Source: Dyella sedimenti (GTDB taxonomy: Bacteria > Pseudomonadota > Gammaproteobacteria > Xanthomonadales > Rhodanobacteraceae). From it: a DNA stretch of 64,000 bases. The first letter of the stretch is position 1; each line of letters starts with the position of its first letter. Positions 1 to 10,931 of this stretch are shown piece after piece. The stretch spans positions 806,001-870,000 of the forward strand of contig NZ_JAKWJO010000001.1 in NCBI RefSeq assembly GCF_022760995.1. The letters are read 5' to 3'. Both the position numbers and the translations under genes were made by a program. Below the pieces are notes generated by a model. It saw only the letters and a list, made by a program, of their open reading frames with translations, was not told where the DNA came from and did not search any database.

Positions 1-1599
<1,599 letters not shown>

Positions 1600-1689
1600 G
1601 GGCTGGCACTGCCGTTCAAGGAGAACCCCGGATGATAGCGGCGCGTGCCAGCCGGCTAAATCGGCGGCGCAGCATCGTCGTGCGCGCAC

Positions 1690-1722
1690 AAAAAAACCGG
1701 CCGCGCGAGGCGGCCGGTTTTC
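1690..1722 (-). terminator. Intrinsic terminator of the small lipoprotein gene
   Basis: A CCGGCCGC/GCGGCCGG stem with a short GCGAG-type loop is followed, read on the minus strand, by a run of seven T. It lies about 20 bp after the stop of the lipoprotein gene at 1744. Part of the stem is also followed by TTTT on the plus strand, so it may act in both directions. Confidence 0.85.
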
Positions 1723-1743
1723 GGAAGTACGCGAAGGTACTTC

Positions 1744-2010
1744 TTAGTGACCGGAGGTCGTGGCCGGAGCCGGCTGTTCGGTCGGAGCAGCGGCGGTCGA
1801 AGCCGGAGCCGGCTGTTCGGCCGGGGCAGCGGCGGTCGAAGCCGGAGCAGCCGCCGGCGCTTCGGCAGCAGCCTTCTGAGCCTGGTCAGCAGCCTGCTGA
1901 GCCTGGTCAGCGGACTTCTGGGCGTCCTGCGCGGAATCCTGCGCGCCGTTGCTGCAAGCCGCCAGCAGCGCGACGAGCGCAGAGGCGAGAAGGGTACGCG
2001 TGAACTTCAT
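1744..2010 (-). CDS. Small Ala/Pro/Gln-rich lipoprotein, 88 aa
   Basis: A signal peptide MKFTRTLLASALVALLAAC ends in a lipobox (L-A-A-C), so the mature protein should be lipidated at Cys19. The mature part starts with a coiled-coil-like stretch rich in Ala, Gln, Asp and Lys (repeats of the type ADQAQ/KAA). It ends with two near-identical copies of the motif A(P/S)TAAAPxEQPAPA. An AAGGAG Shine-Dalgarno stands 8 bp before the ATG, and a clear terminator follows the stop. It is probably an abundant periplasmic lipoprotein with its own transcription unit. No specific function can be assigned; similarity to Lpp-like murein lipoproteins is only compositional. Confidence 0.85.
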   Translation of the reverse strand: MKFTRTLLASALVALLAACSNGAQDSAQDAQKSADQAQQAADQAQKAAAEAPAAAPASTAAAPAEQPAPASTAAAPTEQPAPATTSGH

Positions 2011-2160
2011 GTTGAATCTCCTTTGCCGTGGAATGCCGTTTGGCGGGCGTATTAATAGCGCTTTCGCGGAAAATGCGCCACCTATTTATGTAAAACGCCA
2101 AATCCGGTTAACCCCGCTTTCATCGGCGGCCGGACGTCCAGCCGCCGTGAAGGAGGGGTG

Positions 2161-3345
2161 TCAGTCCAGGCACTCCACCGCGACGGCGGTGGCTTCGCCG
2201 CCGCCGATGCACAAGGAGGCCACGCCACGCTTGAGGCCACGGGTCTTCAGTGCGTTGACCAGGGTGACCACCAGGCGGGCGCCGCTGGCGCCGATCGGAT
2301 GGCCCAGCGCGCAGGCGCCGCCGTTGACGTTGATCCTGTCGTGGGAGATCTCCAGTTCGCGCATGGCGGCCATGGCCACCACGGCGAAGGCCTCGTTGAC
2401 CTCGAACAGGTCCACGTCGGCGACTTTCCAGCCGGCCTTCTCCAGCACCTTGTGCAGGGCGCCGACCGGCGCGGTGGTGAACCACTCGGGTTCCTGCGAA
2501 TGGGTGGCGTGGGCCACGATGCGTGCCAGCGGCTTGATGCCGCGGGCCTTGGCGTCGTCGGCCGAGAGCAGCACCACCGCGGCGGCGCCGTCGGAGATGC
2601 TCGAGGAACTGGCGGCGGTGATGGTGCCGTTCTCCTTGCGGAAGGCGGGCTTGAGCGAGGGGATCTTGCCGATGTCGGAGCGACCCGGCTGCTCGTCGGT
2701 ATCCACCCGCACCTCGCCCTTGCGGCTGGCCACGGTCACCGGGACGATCTCGCCGGCGAAGGCGCCGGACTGCTGCGCGGCCTTGGCGCGCTCGACCGAG
2801 GCGGTGGCGAAGGCGTCCTGCTCCTCGCGGGTGAAGTGGTACTTGTCGGCGCACAGTTCGCCGAACACGCCCATCGCCTTGCCGTCGTACGGGTTGGTCA
2901 GGCCGTCCCAGGCCATATGGTCGACCAGGGTGCCGTCGCCGTAGCGGATGCCGGTGCGCGCGTTGACCATGTGCGGCGCGTTGGTCATCGACTCCATGCC
3001 GCCGGCCACCACCACGGCGGCCGAGCCGGCCTTGATCAGGTCATGGCCCAGCATGATCGCCTTCATGCCCGAGCCGCACACCTTGTTGATGGTGGTGCAA
3101 CCGGCGGCGGGCGGCAGGCCCGCACCCAGCGAGGCCTGCCGCGCCGGGGCCTGGCCCAGGTTGGCGGGCAGCACGCAGCCCATGATGACCTCGCTCACGT
3201 CGGTGGCCGCCAGGCCCGACTGTTCCAGCGCGGCGCGGATGGCGGTGGCGCCGAGCGTGGGCGTAGGGACACCGGTGAACTGGCCGAGGAAGGAGCCAAT
3301 GGCGGTGCGCTTGGCACCGGCGATAACAACGCTGACGTCGGACAT
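2161..3345 (-). CDS. Acetyl-CoA acetyltransferase (thiolase), 394 aa
   Basis: It catalyses CoA-dependent cleavage of acetoacetyl-CoA or the reverse condensation. The catalytic set is complete: nucleophile Cys90 in NKVCGSGMKA, His349 in ALGHPIGASG and Cys379 in SLCIGGGEA. The length fits the 390-395 aa family. An upstream in-frame ATG exists, but the start at 3345 (MSDVSVVIAG) is chosen because GGAG sits 8 bp ahead and the thiolase fold begins there. Its position between liuB and liuA suggests it handles acetoacetyl-CoA from the end of leucine degradation, though a general role in beta-oxidation or polyhydroxyalkanoate metabolism is equally possible. Confidence 0.93.
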   Translation of the reverse strand: MSDVSVVIAGAKRTAIGSFLGQFTGVPTPTLGATAIRAALEQSGLAATDVSEVIMGCVLPANLGQAPARQASLGAGLPPAAGCTTINKVCGSGMKAIMLGHDLIKAGSAAVVVAGGMESMTNAPHMVNARTGIRYGDGTLVDHMAWDGLTNPYDGKAMGVFGELCADKYHFTREEQDAFATASVERAKAAQQSGAFAGEIVPVTVASRKGEVRVDTDEQPGRSDIGKIPSLKPAFRKENGTITAASSSSISDGAAAVVLLSADDAKARGIKPLARIVAHATHSQEPEWFTTAPVGALHKVLEKAGWKVADVDLFEVNEAFAVVAMAAMRELEISHDRINVNGGACALGHPIGASGARLVVTLVNALKTRGLKRGVASLCIGGGEATAVAVECLD

Positions 3346-3572
3346 GGGGATCTCCGCAAGTACTTGATGGGGCAGGTAGTGCCCAGGCATTAGCCCGACG
3401 ATTATCGCAGTCCGCGCCGGACCGGGGCAAACCAGGGCGGTTGCGCTGGCAGTGCGATCTTGCGGGCATTGAGTTGCGTTTTCGTTGTGCGACGATGGGC
3501 GCCGTCGCGCGTTGCCGTGGCAAGGGGCAGCGCCACGCCGTTCGGGACATGTGCTTTGAGGGGTGGGGACCT

Positions 3573-6401
3573 ATGGGTACGGGGATGCGGGGGGTGCGGT
3601 ACCGCCATGCGGCGGTGCTGGTGGGACTGGCGCTTGGCCTGTCCGCATGCGGCGGCGGTGGCGGCAACGTCAAGCCAGCGCAGTCCAGCGACACCTCGCC
3701 GCCGCCTCCGCCGCCCTCGACGCCGCCGCCCGCCACGAGCGTCGCGCAGCCGCCGATCGACGCGCAGCTGAGCCTCACCGATACCTATGCGGCGCATACG
3801 GCCGGCTATACCGGCGCGGGCGTCACCATCGGCATCGTCGATACCGGCGTGATGGCCACGCATCCGGCGCTGGCGGGGCGCGTGACCAAGGAACTGACCT
3901 ACGTCGATCCCAGCACCAACAACCTCAACATCGACGACGTCAACGGGCACGGCACCTATGTGGCGGAGATCGCGGCGGGCACCGCGTTCGGCCAGTTCGC
4001 CGGCGGCGTCGCGCCGGGCGCAAGCATCGTGTCGGCGCGCATCATCGACGACAATGCGCCCGACGATAACGGCAGCACCGCGCCGGCGCCGGTAAGCGCC
4101 AGCGATGCCGTGCCGCTGGGCCAGGTGAACGCCGGCCTGATCGCCAATGGCGTGAGAGTGATGAACAACTCCTGGGGCGGCATCAGCTGGAGTTCCAGCG
4201 ACACCGCCACCACCCAGGGCTTCCACGATGCCTACAACACTTTCGTCAATACCTGGGGCGGATTGGTGGTGTTCGCCGCGGGCAACGACTCGCAGGCCAA
4301 CCCGAGCACCATCGCGGCTCTGCCCAGCCTGGCGCCCGACCTGGAGAAGGGCTGGCTGGCGGTGGTGGCGCTGGACAGCAACCACCCCACGCAACTGGAC
4401 AGCTATTCCAACCAGTGCGGCATCGCCATGAACTACTGCCTGGCCGCGCCCGGCGATGTGATCGTCAGCGGCAAGGACGACACCAGCGCCAGCAGCGCGA
4501 CCTATTGGATCGTCGAGGGTACCTCGCTGGCGGCACCGCAGGTGACCGGCGCCGCCGCGCTGGTGTGGCAGGCCTACCCGTATTTCAGCAACGACCTGGT
4601 ACGGCAGACCCTGCTGGGCACCGCCGACCCGCTGGGAGGCTCGCAGCCCAACCCGACCTATGGCTATGGCGCACTGGACGTCGGCAAGGCGGTGAACGGC
4701 CCGGAGCAGTTCAACTGGGGCGACGTCACCGTCAGCTTCAGCGGCAGCTCCAGTTGGAACAACCCGATCTCCGGTGCCGGCGGCCTGGTCAAGCAGGGCA
4801 CCGGCACGCTCTATCTGACCCAGTCATCCAGCTACACCGGCCTGACCCAGGTGCAGGGCGGCATGCTGGTGGCCAGATCGCTGGCCTCCAGCGTCAGCAT
4901 CGGCGCGCAGGGCGTGCTCAGCCAGACGCCTTCCATCGCCGGCTCCGTGACCAACGCCGGCGTGCTGGCCACCGGCGGCGCGGACGTCACCGTGGGCGGC
5001 AACTACACCCAGCAGGGCGCGGGCCGTTTGGCGGTATCGCTGGGCTCGGCCTTGCGGGTGGCCGGCACCGCCAGCCTTGCCGGCGGCGACCTCTACGTGA
5101 CGGGCGTGAACCAAGGCTACCAGGTCAATTCGCACACCGATGTGCTGACCGCGCAAGGCGGCCTGAGTGGTACCTTCTCCACGCTCAACACGGCGACGGG
5201 CGTGCTGCTGACGGCCACGCTCAACTACGGCGCCAACGATGCCTGGTTGAACGTCAGCCAGGTACAAGCCAGCGCGGTCACCGGCATGACTTACACGCCG
5301 GCCTCGTTCGGCGCCGCGCAGCGGATCGATGGCGCCTTCAGCCAGATCAACTCGCAGGTCTCGCAAGGCGGTACGGTCAACGGCGGCACACCCAGTTCCT
5401 TCGTCAGCGGCGCGGCCCGATTGCAGCAGACCGCCACGCTGAGTGCCTTGCAGCAGTCGCTGTCCAGCCTGTCGGGCCAGTTGCACGCCGCCAGCGCGGC
5501 GATGACCTTCGATGCGATGGATGCCGGCACGCGCGCGCTGTCGTCCCGCTTCGACCAACTCGGCGATGTCGCCGGTGCCGGCGGCTGGACGCAGACGCTG
5601 GGCGACTACGGCAGCCTGAGCCGCAGCGGCTACGGCAGCGTGGGCTATGACCTCAGCGGCTGGATGGTGGGACAGGACCACCGCGTCGGCAGCGACGGCG
5701 TGGCCGGCTTCGCGGTCAGCCAGAGCCAGAACCTGGGACGCCTGGACGAATTCGCCGACCAGGGCTGGAGCCGGGCGGTGGAGGGCATGCTTTACGGCGG
5801 GCTGGTGCGGAACCAATGGTACGCGATGGGACGGCTGGGCTTCGGCAGCTATCGCGAGGACATGCGCCGCCACCTTGAACTGGGCAGCGACGTGGAGGGC
5901 GTGGCCAGCGACAGCAACGGACGCTATGGCATCGCGTATGGTGAAAGCGGCTATCGGCTGTCGCTGGGTGGCATGCGCATCACGCCTTATCTCAACCTGC
6001 AGTACGCCAATATCCATACCGACGGTTTCGACGAAGTGGGTGGCGACGGCTTCGGCCTCAAGGCCAATGCGCAAGCCATCGAGCGCTGGCAGGCCGGCGC
6101 CGGCCTGCGCGCCGGCGAGGACTGGCCGCTGGCCGGCGGCGGTCGCCTGGGCCTGCAGGGCCATCTGCTGTGGCAGCGCGCCTTCAGCATGCGCGGCGCC
6201 CTGCCGGATGCCAGCTTCGCCGTGCTCAACCAGTGGGCCCCGGTAGGCGGCATCGGGCTGTCCCGCTATGGCGGCGAGGCGGGCCTCAGCCTGGACTGGG
6301 CGATGTCCGGACACGCCCGCCTGTCACTGGGCCTGGACGAATACGTGGCCCAGTACGATCGCGGTCGCATGGAAACGCTCAACTACCGCCTGGACTTCTG
6401 A
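3573..6401 (+). CDS. Subtilisin-like (S8) autotransporter serine protease, predicted lipidated, copy 1, 942 aa
   Basis: The order is: short signal with lipobox-like LSAC (Cys26), Gly stretch, proline-rich linker (to about 60), peptidase S8 domain (about 65-375), autotransporter-associated repeat region with SGAGGLVKQGTGTLYL, and a C-terminal beta-barrel ending in LNYRLDF. The catalytic triad is visible: Asp90 in GIVDTG, His126 in NGHGTYV and Ser318 in GTSLAAP. Families such as NalP and SphB1 are surface-lipidated proteases that cleave other exported proteins, which makes the lipobox meaningful. The start was chosen by alignment with the next gene; upstream in-frame ATGs would bury the signal peptide. 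It is a tandem paralogue of 6628-9531, and no partner substrate is obvious nearby. Confidence 0.92.
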   Translation: MGTGMRGVRYRHAAVLVGLALGLSACGGGGGNVKPAQSSDTSPPPPPPSTPPPATSVAQPPIDAQLSLTDTYAAHTAGYTGAGVTIGIVDTGVMATHPALAGRVTKELTYVDPSTNNLNIDDVNGHGTYVAEIAAGTAFGQFAGGVAPGASIVSARIIDDNAPDDNGSTAPAPVSASDAVPLGQVNAGLIANGVRVMNNSWGGISWSSSDTATTQGFHDAYNTFVNTWGGLVVFAAGNDSQANPSTIAALPSLAPDLEKGWLAVVALDSNHPTQLDSYSNQCGIAMNYCLAAPGDVIVSGKDDTSASSATYWIVEGTSLAAPQVTGAAALVWQAYPYFSNDLVRQTLLGTADPLGGSQPNPTYGYGALDVGKAVNGPEQFNWGDVTVSFSGSSSWNNPISGAGGLVKQGTGTLYLTQSSSYTGLTQVQGGMLVARSLASSVSIGAQGVLSQTPSIAGSVTNAGVLATGGADVTVGGNYTQQGAGRLAVSLGSALRVAGTASLAGGDLYVTGVNQGYQVNSHTDVLTAQGGLSGTFSTLNTATGVLLTATLNYGANDAWLNVSQVQASAVTGMTYTPASFGAAQRIDGAFSQINSQVSQGGTVNGGTPSSFVSGAARLQQTATLSALQQSLSSLSGQLHAASAAMTFDAMDAGTRALSSRFDQLGDVAGAGGWTQTLGDYGSLSRSGYGSVGYDLSGWMVGQDHRVGSDGVAGFAVSQSQNLGRLDEFADQGWSRAVEGMLYGGLVRNQWYAMGRLGFGSYREDMRRHLELGSDVEGVASDSNGRYGIAYGESGYRLSLGGMRITPYLNLQYANIHTDGFDEVGGDGFGLKANAQAIERWQAGAGLRAGEDWPLAGGGRLGLQGHLLWQRAFSMRGALPDASFAVLNQWAPVGGIGLSRYGGEAGLSLDWAMSGHARLSLGLDEYVAQYDRGRMETLNYRLDF

Positions 6402-6426
6402 GCAGCGCCAGCACACTGCGTTTTTT

Positions 6427-6450
6427 GTAGGCGCGCACCCTGTGCGTGCC
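6427..6450 (+). repeat. REP-like palindrome, GTAG head (degenerate copy)
   Basis: The sequence begins GTAG and continues GCGCGCACCCTGTGCGTG, the same hairpin design (GCGCAC-CCT-GTGCG) as the other copies in the window but with changes next to the head and at the tail. It stands 25 bp after the first autotransporter gene and may help end its transcript or protect its 3' end. Confidence 0.7.
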
Positions 6451-6627
6451 CCATAAAACCCTGGCATCCGTGTAAGCCCTCGCCCTTCCATTCGCGGGCG
6501 CAAGGACCGGCGATCCCGTCATCGAAAAATTGTGCGAATATTTCGCAAGGAGTTGCTGGCGGAGTCCAGTCAGTCGGGGACCGCCGCGCGTGGATGGCAC
6601 GGTTCGCTAAGGGGCACAGGGGAAACT

Positions 6628-9531
6628 ATGGACAGTGGTGTGCGCGGAATGCGTTTCCGCCAGATGTCGGTATTGGTGTGGGCGGCGCTGGGCTTGAGCG
6701 CCTGCGGTGGCGGCGGCAACGGCAACGTCAAGCCGGCCGGACCTTACACGCCCCCCAGTCCGGGCTATATCCCGCCAGGCCCCGGCTATACGCCACCGAC
6801 GGCTCCGGGCAATCCGGCCACGCCCACCACGCCCACGTCGCCGCCGTCGGACCAGCCGCCGTTCGATGCGCAGCTATCGCTGACTCATGCCGATGCCGCG
6901 CACGCCGCGGGCTTCAACGGCGCCGGCGTCACCATCGGCGTGATCGACAGCGGCATCATGCGCAACCATCCCGCGCTGGCCGGACGGGTCACGCAGGAGC
7001 TGATCTACATCGACCCGTCCATCAACAACACGTCGGTGGACGACGTGATCGGCCATGGCACCTGGGTTTCGCAGATCGCCGCGGGCAAGGCCTATGGGAG
7101 TTTTCCCGGCGGCGTGGCGCCCGGCGCGAACCTGGTTTCGGCACGCATCATTTCCGACAAGGCGCCCAGCGATAATGGCTCGACCCCGCCTTCCATGGTC
7201 ACCGCCGACGACGCTTACATCTTCCGGTTCATCAACGCCGACCTGATCGATGCCGGCGTGAAGGTGATGAACAATTCGTGGGGCGGCATCGCCTGGGATG
7301 CATCCGACACGGCGACGACCAAGGGGTTCCACGACGCGTACGACACCTACGTCAACGCGTGGGGCGGGTTGGTGGTATTTGCCGCCGGCAATGCCTCGCA
7401 AGCCAACCCGAGCACCATCGCGGCCTTGCCGAGCCTCGCGCCGGATCTGGGGAAGGGCTGGCTGGCCGTGGTCGCGGTGGACAGCAACCATCCCACGCAG
7501 CTGGCGAGCTATTCGAACCAATGCGGCATCGCCATGAACTATTGCCTGGCCGCACCGGGCGACGTGATCGTCAGCGACAAGGACGTCACCAAGGTCAGCG
7601 AGGGCTATTGGATCGTCAAGGGCACCTCGTTCGCGGCGCCCGCCGTGTCCGGTGCCGCGGCGCTGGTATGGCAAGCCTTCCCGTACTTCACCAACGACCA
7701 GGTGCGCCAGACGCTGCTGGGCACGGCGGACGATCTCGGCGCACCCGGCGTGGACCCGGTATTCGGCTACGGCATGCTCGACGTGGGCAAGGCGGTGAAG
7801 GGGCCGGCGCGCTTCGACTGGGGCGATTTCGACGCCACCCTCAACATCGACTCCACCTGGGGCAACGCGATCAGCGGCACCGGCGGCCTCACCAAGGACG
7901 GCAGCGGCACGCTCACGCTGACCCAGGCGCCCAGCTACCAGGGCGACACTCATGTCGTGCACGGCGTGCTGTCCGCGCCATCGCTCGCTGGCTCGCTGTA
8001 CATCGACAACGTCGACGCCGTGATGCGCGGCGCGCACAGCTTCGGCAAGAACGTGCGGAACCTGGGCACGCTGGTGGTGGCCGGCGGCGATGTGCACATT
8101 GCCGGCAATTACGACCAGGGCCTCAACGCCGCCAGTCCGCAGGCCGGCCGGCTGGCACTCGAATTGGGCTCGGCCCTGCGCGTGGACGGCAAGGCCACGC
8201 TGGCGGGCGGGGACCTGTACGTGATCGGCGCCGCGCAGGGCTACGTCGCCAACGCGCATACCGAGGTGGTTACCGCCACCGGCGGCCTTACCGGCCAGTT
8301 CTCCGGGCTGGACGTGGCGCAGGGCATCCTGTTGTCAGCGACGCTCAACTACAACAGCACCAGCGCATGGCTGAACGTGAGCCAGGTGCAGGCCACCGCC
8401 GTGGCCGGCATGAGCTACACCGCAGCCTCGTTCAGCGCGGCCCAGCGCGTGGACAATGCCTACGGGCAGATCAACACGCAGTTGGGGCAAGGGGGCGGCA
8501 TGGCCGGCAATGGCCCGATGCCCACCGGCTTCCTCGCCGGTGCGGCGAGCCTGCAGCAGACGCCCACCACGGCCGCGCTGCAGCGCTCGCTGGAAAGCCT
8601 GTCCGGCCAGCTGCACGCGGCCAGCGCCGCGATGACCTTCGAGGCGATCGACGCGGGCACACGTGCGTTGTCCGACCGTTTCGGCAACCTGGCCGACACG
8701 CAAACGGTCGGCGGCTGGGCGCAGACGCTGGGCTACCACGGCAGCATGAGCCGCAGCGGCTACGACAGCGTGGGCTACGACCTCAGCGGATGGATGGTGG
8801 GACAGGACCGCCGCTTCGGCAGCAACGGCGTCGTCGGCTTCGCGGTCAGCCAGAGCCAGGGCCTGGGGCGTCTGAGCGAATACGCCGACCAGGGCCGGAG
8901 CCAGGCGGTCGAGGGCATGCTGTACGCCGGCTTCGTGCACGACGCCTGGTACGGCATGGGGCGCCTTGGCTACGGCAGTTATCGCCAGGACATGCGCCGC
9001 CACCTGGAACTGGGCAGTGCCGTGGCCGCCGTGGCCAGCGACAGCAACGGCCGCTACGGCGTGGCCTATGGCGAAAGCGGCTATCGCGCCAACCTGGGCG
9101 GCGTGCAGATCACCCCGTACGCCAACCTGCAATACGCACGCATCGAGCGCGATGGCTTCAACGAACTGGGCGGCGACGGCTTCGGCCTGAAATCCGCCTC
9201 GCAAACGGTGGACCGCTGGCAGGCGGGCTTCGGCCTGCGCGCCGGCCATACCTGGGCGCTTGCCGGTGGCGGCAGCCTCAGCCTGCAGGGGCGCCTGCAA
9301 TGGCAGCAGGCGTTCGCCACGCGCGGCGACGCGTTCGACGCCAGCTTCACCGCGCTGGACCAGTGGGCGCCGGTGGGCGGCGTGGGCCTGTCGCGCCACC
9401 AGGGCCAGGCGGGCGTCACGCTGGATTGGACCCTGTCCTCGCGTTCCAGCCTGCGGTTCGGCATGGACCAGTACTTCGGCCAGCGCGACCAGGGCATGAT
9501 GGGCATGCTCAACTACCGCCTGGATTTCTAG
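6628..9531 (+). CDS. Subtilisin-like (S8) autotransporter serine protease, predicted lipidated, copy 2, 967 aa
   Basis: It has the same plan as the gene just upstream: N-terminus MDSGVRGMRFRQMSVL with LSAC lipobox (Cys26), a longer Pro/Gly/Tyr-rich linker, S8 protease domain, repeat region and beta-barrel ending LNYRLDF. The triad is Asp107 (GVIDSG), His143 (IGHGTWV) and Ser334 (GTSFAAP). The barrel and protease core are nearly collinear with copy 1 (for example GWMVGQD, GFAVSQSQ, MRRHLELGS), while the linker and several passenger loops differ. This indicates an old tandem duplication with divergence in the exposed part. The start follows GGGGAAACT and matches copy 1. A REP pair lies after the stop. 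Confidence 0.92.
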   Translation: MDSGVRGMRFRQMSVLVWAALGLSACGGGGNGNVKPAGPYTPPSPGYIPPGPGYTPPTAPGNPATPTTPTSPPSDQPPFDAQLSLTHADAAHAAGFNGAGVTIGVIDSGIMRNHPALAGRVTQELIYIDPSINNTSVDDVIGHGTWVSQIAAGKAYGSFPGGVAPGANLVSARIISDKAPSDNGSTPPSMVTADDAYIFRFINADLIDAGVKVMNNSWGGIAWDASDTATTKGFHDAYDTYVNAWGGLVVFAAGNASQANPSTIAALPSLAPDLGKGWLAVVAVDSNHPTQLASYSNQCGIAMNYCLAAPGDVIVSDKDVTKVSEGYWIVKGTSFAAPAVSGAAALVWQAFPYFTNDQVRQTLLGTADDLGAPGVDPVFGYGMLDVGKAVKGPARFDWGDFDATLNIDSTWGNAISGTGGLTKDGSGTLTLTQAPSYQGDTHVVHGVLSAPSLAGSLYIDNVDAVMRGAHSFGKNVRNLGTLVVAGGDVHIAGNYDQGLNAASPQAGRLALELGSALRVDGKATLAGGDLYVIGAAQGYVANAHTEVVTATGGLTGQFSGLDVAQGILLSATLNYNSTSAWLNVSQVQATAVAGMSYTAASFSAAQRVDNAYGQINTQLGQGGGMAGNGPMPTGFLAGAASLQQTPTTAALQRSLESLSGQLHAASAAMTFEAIDAGTRALSDRFGNLADTQTVGGWAQTLGYHGSMSRSGYDSVGYDLSGWMVGQDRRFGSNGVVGFAVSQSQGLGRLSEYADQGRSQAVEGMLYAGFVHDAWYGMGRLGYGSYRQDMRRHLELGSAVAAVASDSNGRYGVAYGESGYRANLGGVQITPYANLQYARIERDGFNELGGDGFGLKSASQTVDRWQAGFGLRAGHTWALAGGGSLSLQGRLQWQQAFATRGDAFDASFTALDQWAPVGGVGLSRHQGQAGVTLDWTLSSRSSLRFGMDQYFGQRDQGMMGMLNYRLDF

Positions 9532-9554
9532 GCGAGCTTGCCCCGCGCTTTCTT

Positions 9555-9625
9555 GTGGGAGCGCACCCTGTGCGCGACTGGCGTGGCATCGTCATCATCC
9601 AGTCGCGCACAGGGTGCGCTCCCAC
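9555..9625. repeat. Inverted pair of REP-like palindromes
   Basis: A forward copy (9555-9578, GTGGGAGCGCACCCTGTGCG...) and a reverse copy (9602-9625) are separated by 23 bp and can fold into one long hairpin. They sit between convergent genes, the second autotransporter and isovaleryl-CoA dehydrogenase, so they probably also separate the two transcripts. Confidence 0.85.
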
Positions 9626-9640
9626 AGGGAGATGGCTGGC

Positions 9641-10798
9641 TCAGGCCTTGCCGTGGAACAGCTCGCGGCCGATCAGCATGCGGCGGATCTCGTTGGTGCC
9701 GGCGCCGATCTCGTAGAGCTTGGCGTCGCGCAGCAGGCGGCCGGCCGGGAACTCGTTGATGTAGCCATTGCCGCCCAGGGTCTGGATGGTTTCCAGCGCC
9801 ACCTTCACCGCATTCTGCGAGGCGTTGAGCAGGCAGGCGGCGGGATCGATGCGCGACTTCACGCCACGGTCGAACTGTGACGCCACCATGTAGGCGAAGC
9901 CGCGCGAGCTTTGCAGCGCGGTATACATGTCGGCGATCTTCGCCTGCATCACCCCGAAGGTGCCGATCGGCGCATTGAACTGCTTGCGCTCGCGCACATA
10001 CGGCAGGGCGATATCCAGCGCCGCCTGCATCAGGCCGATCGGGCCGCCCGACAGCACCAGGCGCTCGGTATCCAGGCCGCTCATCAGCACGCGCACGCCC
10101 TCGTTCACCTCGCCCACGATGTTCTCGGCGGGGATCTCGCAATCCTCGAACACCAGCTCGCAGGTGTTGGAGCCGCGCATGCCCAGCTTGTCCAGCTTCT
10201 GCGCCGTGCTGAAGCCCTTCATGCCTTTCTCGACGATGAAGGCCGTCATGCAGCGGCTGCCCGCCACGCGCGGCGCCGTGCGCATGTAGACCAGCAGCAC
10301 GTCGGCGTCGGGGCCGTTGGTGATCCACATCTTCGAGCCGTTGGCGACCCACGCGTCGCCCTTCTTCTCCGCCTTGCAGCTCATCGAGCCGACCACGTCC
10401 GAGCCTGCGCCCGGCTCGCTCATCGCCAGCGCGCCCACGTACTCACCCGAGCACAGCTTGGGAATGTACTTGCGCCGCTGCGCCTCGTTGCCGTTGTGGA
10501 AGATGTTCTGCACGCACAGGTTGGAATGCGCGCCGTAGGAAAGGCCGACCGAGCCCGAGGCGCGCGAGATTTCCTCCATCGCCACCATATGCGCGAGAAA
10601 GCCCATGCCGCTGCCGCCGTACTCCTCGGGAATGGTGATGCCGAGCAGGCCCATGTCGCCGAACTTGCGCCACAGGTCCGCAGGAAACAGGTTTTCGCGG
10701 TCGATGTGATCGGCGCGGGGCGCGATCTCCTTCTCGGCGAAGGCGTGGACGCTTTCACGCAGCAGGTCGATGTCTTCGCCCAGCGGGAAGGGACGCAT
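9641..10798 (-). CDS. liuA: Isovaleryl-CoA dehydrogenase, 385 aa
   Basis: This flavoenzyme oxidises isovaleryl-CoA to 3-methylcrotonyl-CoA in leucine catabolism, passing electrons to ETF. It is a full-length acyl-CoA dehydrogenase. The catalytic base is Glu245 in the segment [18 protein letters not shown], placed as in known isovaleryl-CoA dehydrogenases rather than in the C-terminal position used by most acyl-CoA dehydrogenases. FAD/substrate motifs include [11 protein letters not shown] (about 125-135) and [10 protein letters not shown]. The start at 10798 ([10 protein letters not shown]) is preferred over a longer frame because GGAG lies upstream and the family begins here. It works directly before the carboxylase encoded at 1-1599. 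Confidence 0.95.
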   Translation of the reverse strand: MRPFPLGEDIDLLRESVHAFAEKEIAPRADHIDRENLFPADLWRKFGDMGLLGITIPEEYGGSGMGFLAHMVAMEEISRASGSVGLSYGAHSNLCVQNIFHNGNEAQRRKYIPKLCSGEYVGALAMSEPGAGSDVVGSMSCKAEKKGDAWVANGSKMWITNGPDADVLLVYMRTAPRVAGSRCMTAFIVEKGMKGFSTAQKLDKLGMRGSNTCELVFEDCEIPAENIVGEVNEGVRVLMSGLDTERLVLSGGPIGLMQAALDIALPYVRERKQFNAPIGTFGVMQAKIADMYTALQSSRGFAYMVASQFDRGVKSRIDPAACLLNASQNAVKVALETIQTLGGNGYINEFPAGRLLRDAKLYEIGAGTNEIRRMLIGRELFHGKA

Positions 10799-10931
10799 GC
10801 CTGGAACTCCGGGTGCAGGTGGGTAGGCAATGGTAACGCGCACGGCGTGACGGGCCGTTGCGCGTCGCACAACTTTGGTACACGGATGGATGCGTGGAGC
10901 ATGACGCTCTTCAGAGCAGAGCGCTTCACGC

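Noticed and set aside
4824..6314. Long open frame antisense to the first autotransporter
   Set aside because: Mirror frame of a GC-rich gene; the sense strand has complete protease and barrel motifs.
9602..9625. REP pair as a classical terminator only
   Set aside because: No T-run follows on either strand and the same sequence recurs in many other gaps, so it is listed as a repeat.
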